Below are positions 35,701 through 49,544 of a stretch of DNA of 64,000 nucleotides, piece by piece (the first letter of the stretch is position 1; each line of letters starts with the position of its first letter). A model generated the notes under the pieces. It worked only from the letters and a program-made list of their open reading frames with translations. It had not been told where the DNA came from and did no database searches. A program made the position numbers and the translations under genes. Source of the stretch: Homalodisca vitripennis (taxonomy: Eukaryota; Arthropoda; Insecta; Hemiptera; Cicadellidae); NCBI RefSeq assembly GCF_021130785.1, contig NC_060214.1:43321001-43385000 (forward strand), written 5' to 3'.

Positions 35701-37609
35701 ATGGTAGTATGCAACTTTTCAAGTCTAGAGTCCATTTCATTCTAGAGATGATCTTCTGACAGATTAATAATACAGCAGTTAGTTTTTCCCTACAAATAGA
35801 TTGAATTACAAAAAAAAAAATTGAATTACATTTTCAATAAATAAAACATGAAATTATGTATTGGCATTTAGTCAATTAGACACCTCTACCAAACTGAGAA
35901 GAAAACTTCTGGGAGTTCTTTTCCTATTGCTTTCCTGAAGTTGCAGTGGGATGAACTCTTGTTGGTGAGGACTGAAAGACGATTATAGATGTCTCGATTT
36001 ATGTGAAGCAGCACGGAACGATTTTGACCTCTATCACAGAGTTATCTTTTAAATTCTTCCTCACCCCCCAATAGTGTATATCTCACCGTATGAACTTAAA
36101 TCGATGAAAGGTATGTGAGAATATTTACAATCCTTTTAATCCTTTATAAAACTTTACAAGAATCCTTATAACACTTTCTTGTTTTGACATGTAATTTAAG
36201 TTACTTTTTAATCAAAAAATACGAGTTTATAAATGTTTAAATTATGATAATGTTTTAAATGTTCTTAATGTTTAAAAAAAGTATAACCTTAAGAAATCTT
36301 TTTTATACCTAAAATTAAAAATAATTCATTATACCAATACTTTTAATCATTATTTAAACTTTCTGGAAGCTATAATAAACACATACGAATTTGAAAATGA
36401 TGAAGTGCAACGTTAATATCGAAAGTTTGCGTTACATTTGGCAATATTTATTAACATAACACCACTAAAACGGATTACAGATAAGCTGAGTAATTTAATT
36501 GGCAATTAATTATTAATTATTTAAAACTGAACACTAACTAGGTTAGCTCCTGTACCCGCGTAATCGGATTACAACTTCACCGTAATTGGTATACTCGTAA
36601 ACTACTATATTCATGTTATTAATTTCGAGTGTTTATTTTTTTTTACAGATTCCTCGAATTCTGAAATTAATTTACGTATGAAATATACGTTATTTTGACA
36701 ACAAAAGAAAACGGACTATACTGTGTCAAAATACGAATAGATTACAATATTGTCTTGAATAGAAATAACGTGAGTTATCAGAAATTTAAACTTCAGCAAT
36801 TCCACTCTGAAACCTTTAAATGTAAAGATATAGCCATGAATCTCGTTTTTCAGTTAAGGTGAAATTTACTGTTTTTTTAATAAGTTAGTGCATAAAAATC
36901 ATATGCATATTATTAAAAATCACGCTGTAAATAATATATGGAAATTAAATAAAATCTCCTAACAAGTAATTCATCTCTTTGTTTTACGTGAGGTTTATTT
37001 TTACATTCAAGCGCTATTCTAGACACTAAACCAGTAGACTTATCTGAGAACCAATGTTTAAAAATATCTCATTGCTATATATGACCATTTACTTTGGATT
37101 AAAGACTACGATTAATAAATATTATATTTACACATTTCTATTTCACATATCTAGGGCTCTTCAAAAATGTATTGAAAGTTTCTAAAGTGGACATTGAAAT
37201 TGACTGGATATCTATAAAGGTCCCTGTAACGAAATTAATTCCTTTTGAAACTAATTTATATTCTTTTCTATATAAAACAGTAAAATAATGACGATTTAAA
37301 TGTCACACTAGTATTATACACATACCTGATATTCGCAAATTTCATTTTTAAAGACAGTATAGCTAGTATTAATTACAGGTACGTAGTACCACTATTACAG
37401 TATATTAGGTACTATCAGTTAATTCGCGGCATTGCACGCAGTTTAATTTGGAATAAAAGGGGCATATTCCTTTTCAATGGCTTTCTAAACATTCCTGAGT
37501 TAGGTTAAAGTTTCCCTAGCTGATGGAATGTTCATTTCTAGCAGGTTTACAGCTTCCAGATGAATCTACACAGAGTATAGGAAGAAACCACTTGTCACTT
37601 AAATATAAG
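32735..37609. other. Intergenic DNA after Gr gene 1
   Basis: No gene recognised. A short (AAAGT)n run at about 34744-34766, and small GC-richer patches near 35930-36100 without clear coding content. Confidence 0.45.
32794..32799 (+). promoter_or_regulatory. Putative poly(A) signal of Gr gene 1
   Basis: AATAAA 60 bases after the stop codon. Confidence 0.5.
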
Positions 37610-37960
37610 CAACCTAATGGATGTCCAGAAGCGGTACATCCCTAACCGCAAATGTCGCTATTTTGGGGTGCAAGCGTCGATGGATAGGTCTAGTCTACTA
37701 CGGGAAATTCGTGTTATACTTGGGGGCTTCCCAAGTGTTAAGGGCTGTTGTTTGCCTAGACGTAAGGGTACAAGGGCGTGCCGCTCCCCCCTGCCTTGAC
37801 TGGAGAGGCTGGTACATAGCTCGCGCCCCTTCTTTCGAGGACATGGTTAAGAATAATGACCTGAATCCTTCCTAATGGATTTATTCAGTAGGTGGCCCAC
37901 TTTTCTCGACCTTACTTATCGCAAGCAGCGCAAATGTCCTTTTAGGACTAATTGTAATAT
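37610..37960. other. Unexplained GC-richer island
   Basis: About 300 bases distinctly richer in G+C than the surroundings, with overlapping open frames on the plus strand (60 and 84 codons) and no recognisable protein motif. It may be a fragment of a mobile element or an RNA-coding stretch; I cannot decide. Confidence 0.4.
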
Positions 37961-38347
37961 CTAAGGTCCCAAACGGTCTAATTTTACATACAACAGCATC
38001 AATACAGGTGAGATTGAAGTGTAGAAAATTTTATTCTTTAAGAGGATATGATATTCTTTACTAATCTTATATATCGTTTGGGTTCCAAATAAAAGGAAAT
38101 AATCCAATATTTTTACATCAGCTTCCAATTGTAAGTTATTGGAATTCTTTTCTTCAAACCTACCATCCCAAGAAATATAATCCAGATTTTGTGAAAAGCT
38201 TGGATATTCCACAGGTTTCAGCCAAGGACGTTGAAATTTTAAACTCTTTACAATGTTTTGAAAAGAAATCTGCGTTTTAAGAAAAGATGCTATGAAGCTT
38301 GTTTTATTGAATATCTCGAAAAAGATTTGATATGTCGCTTTGGACAA
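37961..38347 (-). other. 128-codon open frame without known relatives
   Basis: Longest unexplained open frame in the intergenic stretch. It opens at a TTG rather than an ATG and reads, for example, KFQRPWLKPVEYPSFSQNL and LDYISWDGRFEEKN. Hydrophilic and aromatic, without membrane segments or a known motif. It abuts the GC-richer island. In such AT-rich DNA it could be chance, or a remnant of an unrecognised element. Confidence 0.2.
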
Positions 38348-41300
38348 ATTGTTTTATGAAAAATGTAGAAAAGATGTAATTTTTGTTAAAAGTCAGATTT
38401 AAAGCTCTAACTATTGTAAAAAATTAAACTTGTAAAACTATAACTGCCAAATAAAGATTCCTGGAATCGATGTACGAGTATAAAACTTTTAAAACGTATC
38501 TACAAGGTTTAATTTGTTCATGTAATAACTCGTTTTAAACGAATTCGTCAACGATACAATTACTGACCATAATTAATAACATTATACGATATTTTTTGTA
38601 TTGGTCACTGACGCTGTGGTGGATTTAAAAACCAAATGCATAGGAAACTGTTATTTGTAGCAATAGCCACCGGATTATTCATACCTAATAGTTTTATAAC
38701 TTTTATTTCAGCGTTATTGATTTATTAAAAGTTTATTCAGATTAAATTTTTATAGATAAATTTGTTAAATCATTTTCAATATTACTTTCAACAATACTAA
38801 CTTTCCTGAAAAGGTATTCTGTAGTTTTTAATTACGTTACAGGTGCACTGGTGCATGGAATTCCTCACAAAAATGTATTATGTGTTTAAAACCCCTATTT
38901 ATTTCTGATAAAAACAAGTATGTTATTTTATACACTAAAGCAATTAAAATAAACCGTTAAACATGTCAAAGTAACTTGTGATTAGAAAATAATTTTTGAA
39001 TTGTTACTTATATTAAAGAGAAAGTTGTTATTTGCAAGATTTAAATTATTATCATTTATTAGTTTTATCACTCACGGTCATTATACAGAGAAATTACATT
39101 ATTTTGAAAATAAACTTCCTCTCTTCACTATTCTTGACGGTAGTTTAAGTGTCCTTGACCTTAGGCAAAGTGCGGATATTCCTGAAGCTCAATTTTCTGC
39201 TTCCACGATGAGGACGAGGTAATGTAATTACTAGTCTTTCACAAATGAAAAGCATTATATGAACTGGTGGTATTTCATGTTCATAAATTTAATTTAGAAA
39301 TATGTTTTCGTTTGAAGCAGAACATAGTTCAATTAAGTTTACTTTTGTTTATATCAACTAAAAATAATATATATAAATGGAATCATTTTAATATTTTTTT
39401 CCAATATACACCCTATTGAAAACATTCTGATACTAAGGATATGAATTTTATTTCATATAAAATAGGAACTACTCGGATATGTAAAATTAAAATTAAAAGT
39501 TAAAAATAAATAAATTCGTAACATTACGTACACAATGATACACAACGTGCCGCATAACACGCTTTGCTGAGGATTATACAAAGCTTAAACTCTATAGGTA
39601 TACCATTTCAATTTCAAAATAAATTTAAAGAGTTAAATAGACATAACATATCACAAAAATTATTTCTACATCTGTCTGACCGACAAAAGGGAAACTGTGT
39701 CATCCTACTTAGGGAAAGACCAATTACGCTTAGATCAATTCAATTTGTTATCATTATAGAAATGTAGTTTTATACAACATTTAAGATATCTAAATTAAAA
39801 CTTTTTCCTGTTCTTATTTTAGTTTGGTTTCATAGCAGTGTTTAAATAAAAGTCTATACAGACCCTGTAACCAAAAGATTATATAAATTTTGGGATAAGT
39901 AGACTACATTTGTAAAATCTGTTACTTATTCTATTCAAAAATTATTATTCTGCTATTTTATCTTCACCATTATGCCTAGCTATAAGCCTAATTGAAAATA
40001 ATATTAGCTCAAGCTCATCAAATCCCGTGGAGAGACAAAAATCACAATCATACCTAGTGTTGAGTGAAAAACTGTGTAGAATGAGGCGTCCTGCGAAGTT
40101 TCAATTTTATTGCTCAGTTAATTTTTTAGATATCATGTGGACAGAGAAACAAAGATTCAATAATCAATTATATTTTTTACATCCTATCTTGTGATAATAT
40201 TTTCTAATTATCTACTTATTACCAATTTTAAATACCAATATTAGATTAAGTTTGTATTAACCGTATCCTGATTAGTAGCAGCATAGACGATATTTCAATA
40301 ATGAGCTCTCATTAAAATGCTACCAAAGGGTGTTTAATGATCAAATGAACCTAGTGTCGCATGTAACACATACGTCACGTTAACTAGACGTAAATGGAGC
40401 TTCGCACACGTTTACCCTGATAATTACTTCGTAACTCAATCAACGATGGTACTGATACTATCGGTGTAGACTTGCATAATGTTATCGCTTGTTAACAGAG
40501 CTCTGGACCTTATATTATAAAAATACAGATTTTTGCATGAATAACCAATGAATGTGCAAAATATTTATTTGCGTGTGACGAGAGAGATCTTTCTTTTTTT
40601 AAATAAATACAGAATAATTTCAAAATAACGAAGGGTTTGATTTATTTATAAAAACGTACTACTAATAATACTTTATTTTAATGATAAAACAATAATGCAG
40701 CAAATCAATAATAGTGTGCGGCGAAGATATTATGATAAACAATATAATAAATGATATTTTAGCGACAAAATTTAATCTAATTATAAAAATGTGTTAAATT
40801 AATTGAAATAATTAAATGAATAGCTGCGGAACGTAAGAAATATTGTCTATAATCTTGTTGTCAGTGTCTGTCATAGATGATTTTCGCCAACTTGAATGAT
40901 GAATTCCTTCGAAAATTAACATATAAATCTGCCTATTCCAACCACAGTGGCAGAGCTCCATAGTATAACGGTATTTACTATACATAGGTGAGTAAGATTA
41001 CTGCCAAGTTGACAGGTTTGGTAATCGGAGAGTTCAAATGCTCTTGAGTAACGGATTCGGGCTCTATCCGTCCATTCAGGTTTGAATCAAATGCCTCTGA
41101 GTATGAATATGCATGCCAAATGGATAAAAACGAAGACACATTCGGATGTCCAGTTTTCATTCAGTTGTCAGCCTGCGCAACTTACCTTCCCGTAAAATCT
41201 TGCCATTTATATTTATACTTGTAGTTTTGTACGTTTAATATATATATATATATATTTTCAAAATTATAATGTTTTGTAGTCCGTTTGTTCTTTCTCAAAG

Positions 41301-41919
41301 TTCAAGTCTATAACTAATTACGACATACAATCACCTACATATTTGAGACTGCGAACCGAAATGACATGTTTCATCTACCATCAAATAAGGTTATAAAACC
41401 ATTGTCGTTATTTAGTCATAGTTTTATGAACACGTCTACATAGTCAAAAGTATTCAAATTAATGTAATATTTATGTGAGGAAGTAACTTAAATATTTAAA
41501 CTCTCGACCGCTTTTAATAATTACAAGGGGTATTATAATATTTGTCACAATTGTATGGTAAATATTTTAATATTTTTTTACTAACTAAATTTAAGACATT
41601 TTTAAAAATAAAATTTAACCGTTACGAACTTCCATGTTTGAGTTTAACACGTTACTGTTATACCTAAACTTGGTCACAGTTGTGAACCAAGGCATGTAGA
41701 AACTAAGCAGGCTCTGTTACTAAATGTCCCCCAGTAATTTCAGACTCTCGTATGGTACGAGTTAATGTTCTGGTTGTTCTGGAACTTCCCCTCCTGTTAA
41801 ATATTCACAGAAACTATTATTATTCAATAATATTAATGAAGGATGACTGTTTATACACGTATAACAATTATATAAGTTTATACAATTCGGGTTGTAGTAG
41901 ATCTATATTCAGTATATTA
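38348..41919. other. Intergenic DNA, no gene seen
   Basis: AT-rich. A tRNA-like box A/box B pair at about 40952-41042 is too widely spaced to be a tRNA. A short (TA)n run lies at 41238-41256. Confidence 0.4.
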
Positions 41920-42055
41920 AATGTAATGGTAGCACATTCACCCGGCAAGTGAGACATCAGGGTTCGAATCCCGGCGAAGCAAGTCCTTCTGTGTTTCAAT
42001 GTTGTTGAAATTAAATTCGGCTAGTGCAATTCATACAAATGTAATTAATTTAAAT
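41920..42055 (+). mobile_element. tRNA-derived SINE, copy 1
   Basis: Head from about 41923: GTAATGGTAGCACATTCAC, then CGGCAAGTGAG and GGTTCGAATCCCGG, lacking the first acceptor strand. Body ATTAAATTCGGCTAGTGCAA and tail TAATTAATTTAAAT match the copy at 42167. 5' truncated. Confidence 0.8.
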
Positions 42056-42166
42056 AAAAGTAGTTTGACAGGTATTTGGTCTTTCGATCATTTGTTAGTT
42101 TAATTATTCGAACGCATCTGTGACAGATACGGTAAAATACAATATAATTGAATCGTAAAAAGTAAG

Positions 42167-42315
42167 GGCTCTGTAGTGTAATGGTAACACATTCACACGG
42201 CAAGTGAGAGATCCGGGTTCGAGTCCTGGCGGAGCAAGTACAACGTTTTGTGACTCAATGTTTATTAAAATTAAATTCGGCTATTGCCATTTATACAAAT
42301 GTAATTAATTTAATT
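42167..42315 (+). mobile_element. tRNA-derived SINE, copy 2
   Basis: Complete tRNA-like head at 42167-42236: acceptor GGCTCTG pairing with CGGAGCA except the end pair, D arm GTGT/ACAC, anticodon stem TTCAC/GTGAG with a 7-nt loop ACGGCAA, and T arm CCGGG-TTCGAGT-CCTGG. Position 33 is C instead of the invariant T, so it is not a functional tRNA. The same body and AT-rich tail as the upstream copy follow. Confidence 0.82.
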
Positions 42316-43388
42316 CAATATATTGAAATATTTAAAATAAATCCTAACCATGTATCTGTTGCTGAGGTATTTTTCTCATGCGATTACAAGTCCCACTTCT
42401 CATCATGAAAACTCTTAAAGCCCAAGAGGCAGTTAGTATATTTATATTTATTAGTACGAAACCATAATAAATTCATTACATTGTTATTGTTAGCTAACAG
42501 ATTCATGTATTAGAGACAATGACTTAAAGCATTACAGAAGTCTTATATAAATGTAGTAATCACTTTTGGTTATTGTATTTTCAAAATTTTCTGATTCCCG
42601 GTATCAGTTTTAAATAAATAAATTTTTATAATAACCAAATTCTATGAGATCTAACGTAATAACTAACGTTGTTACACAAAGTACCTCCCATTTTTTTCAA
42701 TAGTAAGACTACGACGAATATTAAATCGCTTAAAAAAAGAAATTTTAACTAATTAAACTACACGACTTTCGATACTACAGGATAAAATTTGGTATTATCG
42801 TTTTTTAAGCGGTTTATTCACGTAAGTTTGTCACATTTATTCTTCTTTCGTATTTACCTTCCTAAAATGAACCATTGTTGCTAATGTGGACCAAGTTAAT
42901 GGCTAATGAGTCATAATAATACAATAACACAATGTGAATTAGTTTTAAACGCATTTTTAATGAGGGCAGTTTTTTATTTTACTTCTAAACATATATTAAT
43001 TTATAACTCCACGCTGTTGTTTTAAACACGTATAAGTTTGTATTTGTAAGGTTCTATAAATAATTGCTTGTCGTTTATATTGTAAAAGTAAGGTAAAATT
43101 GTAACATGTTAAAATCCGAGGGGAAATAAAAGAGAGTGGAATATAAAAGAGTATGTAAAACGAACTAAAAGGAGACAGAAGTTGGTTATTTAACAAATAT
43201 GTATTCCATTTTAGCTTTCTCAATGTAAATGGAATCGTTAGTCATATTTACACTCACATAAAAAAATTCCAATAGTAGCAAAATACAAAAATAAAAATTG
43301 TAGACCAGCTATTAAGATTTTGATCTGTAACACGGTTTAAATAATCTTTATGTATATATTTAATATATACATATATATAAATAATAAG

Positions 43389-43421
<33 letters not shown>

Positions 43422-43480
43422 TTAGAAATAACATATATTTATCCTATATAATCTTAATAATAACAATAATATTAAATAAA
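42316..43480. other. Intergenic DNA, no gene seen
   Basis: AT-rich; includes a (TA)n microsatellite at 43389-43417. Confidence 0.5.
43389..43417. repeat. (TA)n microsatellite
   Basis: About 14 TA units. Confidence 0.9.
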
Positions 43481-43742
43481 TTACGACTCACATACATGCA
43501 CATCTACAAACAGGCAATAAACCAAAGCAAAAAAACAACTACAATGCAATTGATATTTCTTCAAAAGGCATGTGTAGAAGACCCAAAGAAGTCTCATATC
43601 CAGATACCGTACTTGGGATTGTGCTGTGTTGACCGTTAGCGCGATGGCCAAAGCACGCCTGCAGAAGATGTGTTGAGAAAGGGTTCGCAAGGATGCGCGA
43701 ATCTCTAGATAATTCAGCACAGTCTATGATACTGTTTAACAT
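43481..43742 (-). pseudogene. Possible LINE reverse transcriptase C-terminal debris
   Basis: Minus strand reads NSIIDCAELSRDSRILANPF and, in another frame, VRYLDMRLLWVFYTC. The IDC.EL pattern is loosely like the C-terminal region of Jockey/CR1 LINE proteins (compare DCPALLEMVDLSVP in LINE B). Heavily decayed; similar debris may continue to about 44110. Weak call. Confidence 0.25.
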
Positions 43743-46628
43743 CTTGCGATTTTCAATTCAGATCGGCAACCTTACTTCCTTTTGAAGGATATGGAAGTCT
43801 AAGGAAAGATCTAAGAAAATTCACAGGTACGTAAAATTGCTGCTAACCAATTTCAAATATTATAATTATTATTTTATTATTTATTACTATTATTTTATAT
43901 GATCGTTATATTTTATTATATAGTTTATTATAAACCTTTTACAGAATCATAATAGCTCATTTTTAGACTTAACCTCTAGTGGCAGTGAATTGAATACAGT
44001 CAGCAGTGGTTTCTTCTTGGGGTTTTTGCCAAATGGGCCAACGATACTGTTTAACTCGGTTCTGTCGTCAAGGTTCTTTTAAACTTTCTCTAACAACTCT
44101 AAACTGCTTAACTCAGTATTTTCTTTTCTCCATTAGAGATGAGATCTAGGGTGGTAAATTCTTACCTCAAAACGGGGATTTGAGGATAATAGACTTTTCT
44201 TACAAATAAACTTTGTATATACTCAAATTTAAAATATTGCATCGTAATATAGTTTACAAAAAAAAATATACTGAATAATACCGCACTCCTATAAAGCCTA
44301 ACTTTAATATAAATAGCTTCCAAATATATGAGCATTTACTATGATATTAAATTGCACTGTAATAGATTAATGTGTACTTTACGCTGTTTCCCGTTATTTC
44401 TTGTTTTCCAAAAAAAACTTTACGTAAGAAACAGGTAGTTCAGTGCCATGTAATATCTCCCTACTTAGGAGCTTTCTACATCCTACACAATCATATTGTA
44501 CATTTACTCTATGTTGCCGTGGACTGTAAAACTATCCTACCTGTGCCTGAATCTTGAGTGCTTACCTGTAGTTATAAGAATAATATTATTTTTAATTTTT
44601 TATTTGAATTATCGATTTTGAGAATATTTTACCAAACGTTCCAATTAAAAATTTTTGGTCATCTGCAGACAATTTTCCCATAGTATCATATAATTCATAA
44701 ACTATTATGAAGCGATATTTGTCATATGGCTCATAGGTTTAGAGCAAAAGTCATTCAATATAACATTTCTAGAAGTCTGGAAAAATTAAATTAATTACTT
44801 TGATACAGTGAAATGTAATAATAGTAAGTTTGAGTCTTTAAATATTTTATTAACTCAACTAATAATCCTCTCAAGGCAAGAATAGCTCCCAAAAATTGCA
44901 TTTCTGTATTTACATAATGTAGCACGTTCCATAATGTATTTCAATATCAATGCTTATATGAAACTAAATTTTATCCCTATTTTAAAAAGGAATAACATGT
45001 ATCGCTAATAATGAGCTTATGTATTAGATAGGATGAAGTAATTTATCAATGTCTTCTGGTTGAAACTGCGTTGAATCTCTGCTTAAAGTATTATTATCTT
45101 ATTCAAACGGTTTGGCATCACTGTAGAGATATTTACACCGAAACTGCCAAAATTAAGCATTCATCTGCATAGGATATTTGAAGGGGTGGAGCTATCTCAT
45201 GATTGATTGAAGCATAAAAAACTACCGACTACTTTCTGAGCATTAGCGAAGCCTATCACACTTGGGACTGAAACTGTTTAAGTACCGGTACACAAATCTA
45301 AAATTATAAGCTTTTACGCAAGGATTGTCATTTATAATTTAAAATGTATAAAAATGGCAAAAAAATTATAAAAAATGTCTGTTTGTAATCAATATCCGTG
45401 TAAACAATAAAATAGGTGATTATTAATATTTTTATTACTAAATTAGTGCAACCACGACCAGTATTGTTCAAGAACCCAGAGTTGTGTTTAGAATGCAATA
45501 CGAATTTTTCATTTGCAAGTTTACAAATAGAAGTTCACGAAAAGGATTCTTTGCTTCCTACAATTAGTTGGGTTTCTGAGAATTATGTTAATTAATAATG
45601 GTTAAAGTTTCTGAAGTTCAATCAAAGAATTTTAGTTTAATAATACACCACCAATTCCAACCAACTGTCAAGCTCCGCTGCAATTTATATCTATCGATTA
45701 ACCTCATTATCAATATCTCGACATTTCCCTGTAAGCAGAGCAGATTCAAACAGAAAATATAAACCGACCAGAATTGAACACCCTTGGAGATAGTAGATAA
45801 CCTAGTAGTTATAAAAATATTATGTTAAGTTTTGGTAAATGGGAATTTTATTATAACCTATTCGAATTGTTAAATCTGATAAAAATGCATGCAGTGCTCG
45901 TTAACTTACGATTAAATGGTTCGAAAGTATCTTCAAGCATATATCATATAATTTCAGGTACAGTTTTGGATAGTTACACTATTAGATTATTAATACTGGT
46001 TACTATTAATTTCCAAAATTACATTTTCATAAGAATACAGAGGCCATAAATGTACGGTTATTAACATTTTTTCTTGAGAGTAACTAGAGTCATCTCAACA
46101 TAGGCATTGAAAATATGTCATTCAAACCAGCAGTGGTTCATATACGTGCAAAGCCTACAAAATCTCGCTATGAAGTCACTGGTAATTGCTATTAATACAT
46201 GACTTTTTAATTGAAATTGAAAATATCGATTGCTTCTGACACTAAAAAGGTTTATCATTAACCTTTTTTATTTTTTAAGGGGGGATTAAATACACTGCTC
46301 TTCAAGGGATTTTCTCTCAACAATAATAATGAATTTGCCCTACTAAAACTTTGAGGATTGTGCTAAGAATATTCCACCATGTATGTTCATGCGTGAATAA
46401 TTCAAAATAGGCAGAACCATTATTCCATTTAAATATTGCTCCCTGGGCATAAATGGTAAACTGGATTAATGCAATATATGAGTAACAACTCTACCATATT
46501 ACTTAATTATCCGCCATCATGTTGTTAATTTGTTATATTTTTGGCTCAAATTACCCATAGAATAGATTACAAATAGAATATAATGTAAACTTAAATTTGT
46601 CATAGTTCAATTTCATGATTAATGTCTG
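43743..46628. other. Intergenic DNA, no gene seen
   Basis: AT-rich; small open frames at 44372 and 45822 (plus) show no recognisable feature. Confidence 0.45.
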
Positions 46629-47170
46629 TTTGAAGGTTATTTTTGACGATGGAAGGATTGTGAAGGATACAGGACTTTTTCCGGACATTTTCCATCGTTC
46701 AGTGAAACAAGAAATCAGTAACACTACGTTTCGAGATCTGCAACCTGATCTCTTCTTCACGTAAAAAACTAACCTAATACATAATTACAAACTAGGTTAA
46801 AATAAAAAAATCTTACCAAAGTGTTGTGTGCATGCCTAAGTCAGGAATCACAACCTACATGTTGTTTGTCAACTTCACTAACTCTATAAACATGCACTTA
46901 ATAAAAAACTATACAAAATACTAATCATTACAACTGAACTACTGAATACAGGTCACAATACGTCTTCATTCGTCTACTAACCACTTACGACTGACCAGAG
47001 GGACTAGGCAATGGTAATCGTCACGGCAGACTAAAACTATATGGCGGAAATAAAAAGGAAGGGGGACAGGAATGGGCCCTTTCGTTATTATTGGTTCATG
47101 CGAGATGAACTTCTTATTGATGCATTTGTAATAAACCAATGCGGAGTCGCAATATAGTTTTATCTCCAAC
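46629..47170 (-). mobile_element. Penelope-like element, 3' fragment (empty-site copy)
   Basis: 46629-47115 closely matches 5082-5290 joined to 7325-7603, including the terminal repeat, the hammerhead-like motif and the end of the coding region (minus strand KKFISHEPIITKGPIPV). It lacks the Harbinger-like insertion and so shows the ancestral site. At 47117-47162 the next block appears in inverted orientation relative to the first copy. Confidence 0.88.
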
Positions 47171-49544
47171 ACATGTTTCTCTCCTTTGGTAAATTTTGTA
47201 AAAGTTGGATTTCATCAGATTTGCTTCCAAACTATAAAACTATTATGCTCTTAGTATTGTACTCAAAATTTCTTCAGAGACTAAACTTAATAAGTAAATT
47301 AATATATTCAAATTTGGCGGGATGAAAATAAAACCTTTCATAAAATCCATCATATGATGTAACAAATTATATTTCATTTGATTGTGAATGGTGAATAAGT
47401 AGGCACCGTTTATTTTTGTTTTATTTGTTGCATTATTTATTTAAGACTTCATATTCTGCAGCGCAAATTACTGCAGCTTAAAACTAAACCAGAAGGAAGG
47501 TTAAAATTATAAGTGTGGTAAAAAAGCTTGTTCATGTATTGATAACCGTGTCTTAATACAATTGTTGACTAGTTCATATAGGCAATAATCTCCACAAAAC
47601 TTTGTTTAAAAATCTCATTTACAAAGTCCGTAAATATATTCTTCGTATTAAAAATATGTTCTTCTTTGGAAAAATTAAAATCCAAAGCTAGGTGTGTTGC
47701 TATTGATATGGCTAAATATAATATGACTGCATTTAATATATTGTCAAATTTATTTTCTCTTCGATTTTCTCATTACTATAATAGTTACCTATAAGACCAA
47801 TGTAAGTACGTTGACTAACGCGTAACCAAATTCCATAGAGTTATACTAATCATAATAAAATGGTGTTTGGTATATATAATGAGGCTTCATGCAAAATCTA
47901 AGACCATAGGTCAGTTTGTTTTCAAGATATTCTGAGGAAAGATATACGTTTGTAAACAATAAGTTAATTGTTTTCAACAGTTACCAAATTACAAAATCTA
48001 ATTTTAATTTACAATATCTAGCTCTGTGAAAGTTTCACTACGAGTTTTGCTCGATAAATATTGTTGGATGTGTTTTACATTGATTTGATACGGGTGTTAG
48101 AGTGAATTAGGTGAGGTAGAAAATACAAGGAAAGGGAATAAAATAAGATTAGGAAGGAAAGGGATTAGGAAAAATCTAAAAAAATTAAATTAAAGTAAAG
48201 GGATAGAATCGTGACATAGTTATGTTTCAAGATTATAAAATAGCAACCTCACTGAATTTGTTAACTTTTAAGCTCAGGCGCTCGAGGACTGGTGAAATGT
48301 TTTTTTAAATAATGGCGTTGTTTATAACATGTTTTAATGAGGAAAATTTGCAAGTGTTTAGCATTAGAATTGAGTTGGGCCTTGCTAAGTATTATTCTTT
48401 TACATAATTGGTCTTTTCATCAAACTTAAAAAATCCTAAATTAAAATATTTATTAAATTTTTATTAATTACCATTTTAAGTATTATAGATATTGTGGCAT
48501 AATTTCAATTATCGTAACATGAATATGATAAATCGACTAAGTTCCCATATTTTTAATAATAAATAGTTTCAAAATATATCTATAAGTAATTCCCATAGCT
48601 ATGTATATTTCCACATCCGTATGTATATAAATCTTTCCAACTAGGTACAAAGTAACGTTCTGAAAGTACTGTTAGTACTAACGAATTAGAAATTTAATAC
48701 TCTCCTTTTAATACTGACTTTTAAATAATTTTGCAGAAATTAAAATAATAAAAAAACTTATGATCACTACACATTTAAATTGTTATGTATGACAGAAATG
48801 CACGGTACAAATTCAAAATTATAATGACATTAAACAAATTCAATAGATAACATCAATTTTATATATCTATAAACCTATACGACGAATGTCTGACAAAACG
48901 AATAAAATCACACATTCTCTATAGTTTCTGTACAATGATTACTTTATTTGAATTAAAAAATATCAAATTAAATGCTATAACAATTTTATAAACAGAAATG
49001 TTTAAGAAACATGTTTTGATCATTTGTACTTATAAAAATCAAGTTATTGGTTGTAATTAATAAAAAAAAAGACAAGTAGAATATTTTATTTTTCCGACCT
49101 CAATCTAGAATTGCTATCTAAGACAATGTACATTATTTCTGAAAAAAGTTCAATTTAGATATGTACTACAACGTACTAACTCCACCTATTGTAGTAACAG
49201 AAAGTAACGAGGAAATGATTTCCAAAAATTACTTCCTACTACAAACTTATATTTTTCTATAACTCCAAAGAGATTTGCAATATTTTTGAAATATACGATG
49301 TATTTCAAGTTTATAATATACTTGGTCTACAAATTTTTTTATGTATTGGTCGACTTATGTATTTATATAAATTTCTCTTTTAACTCCTTGTAGTCCTTCC
49401 TCTAATAGAATTTCATATTATATATTTGTATCATAAATAGATGTTTATATATATTATTGATATTTGAAGTGATATGCCACCCGCATAACTTGATAGGCCA
49501 GTATTTGGCCAAAGGCCTCCAAAAAGACTAAAGAGATTAAAGAC
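47171..49544. other. Intergenic DNA, no gene seen
   Basis: AT-rich; a purine-rich stretch at about 48100-48210 is the only compositional oddity. Confidence 0.5.

Noticed and set aside
40946..41045. tRNA-like box A and box B
   Set aside because: The spacing is too long and the stems do not form; at best a very old SINE remnant.
42167..42236. tRNA gene with a full cloverleaf
   Set aside because: C instead of T at position 33, a mismatched acceptor end pair, and a repeated body and tail shared with a neighbouring copy make it a SINE head.
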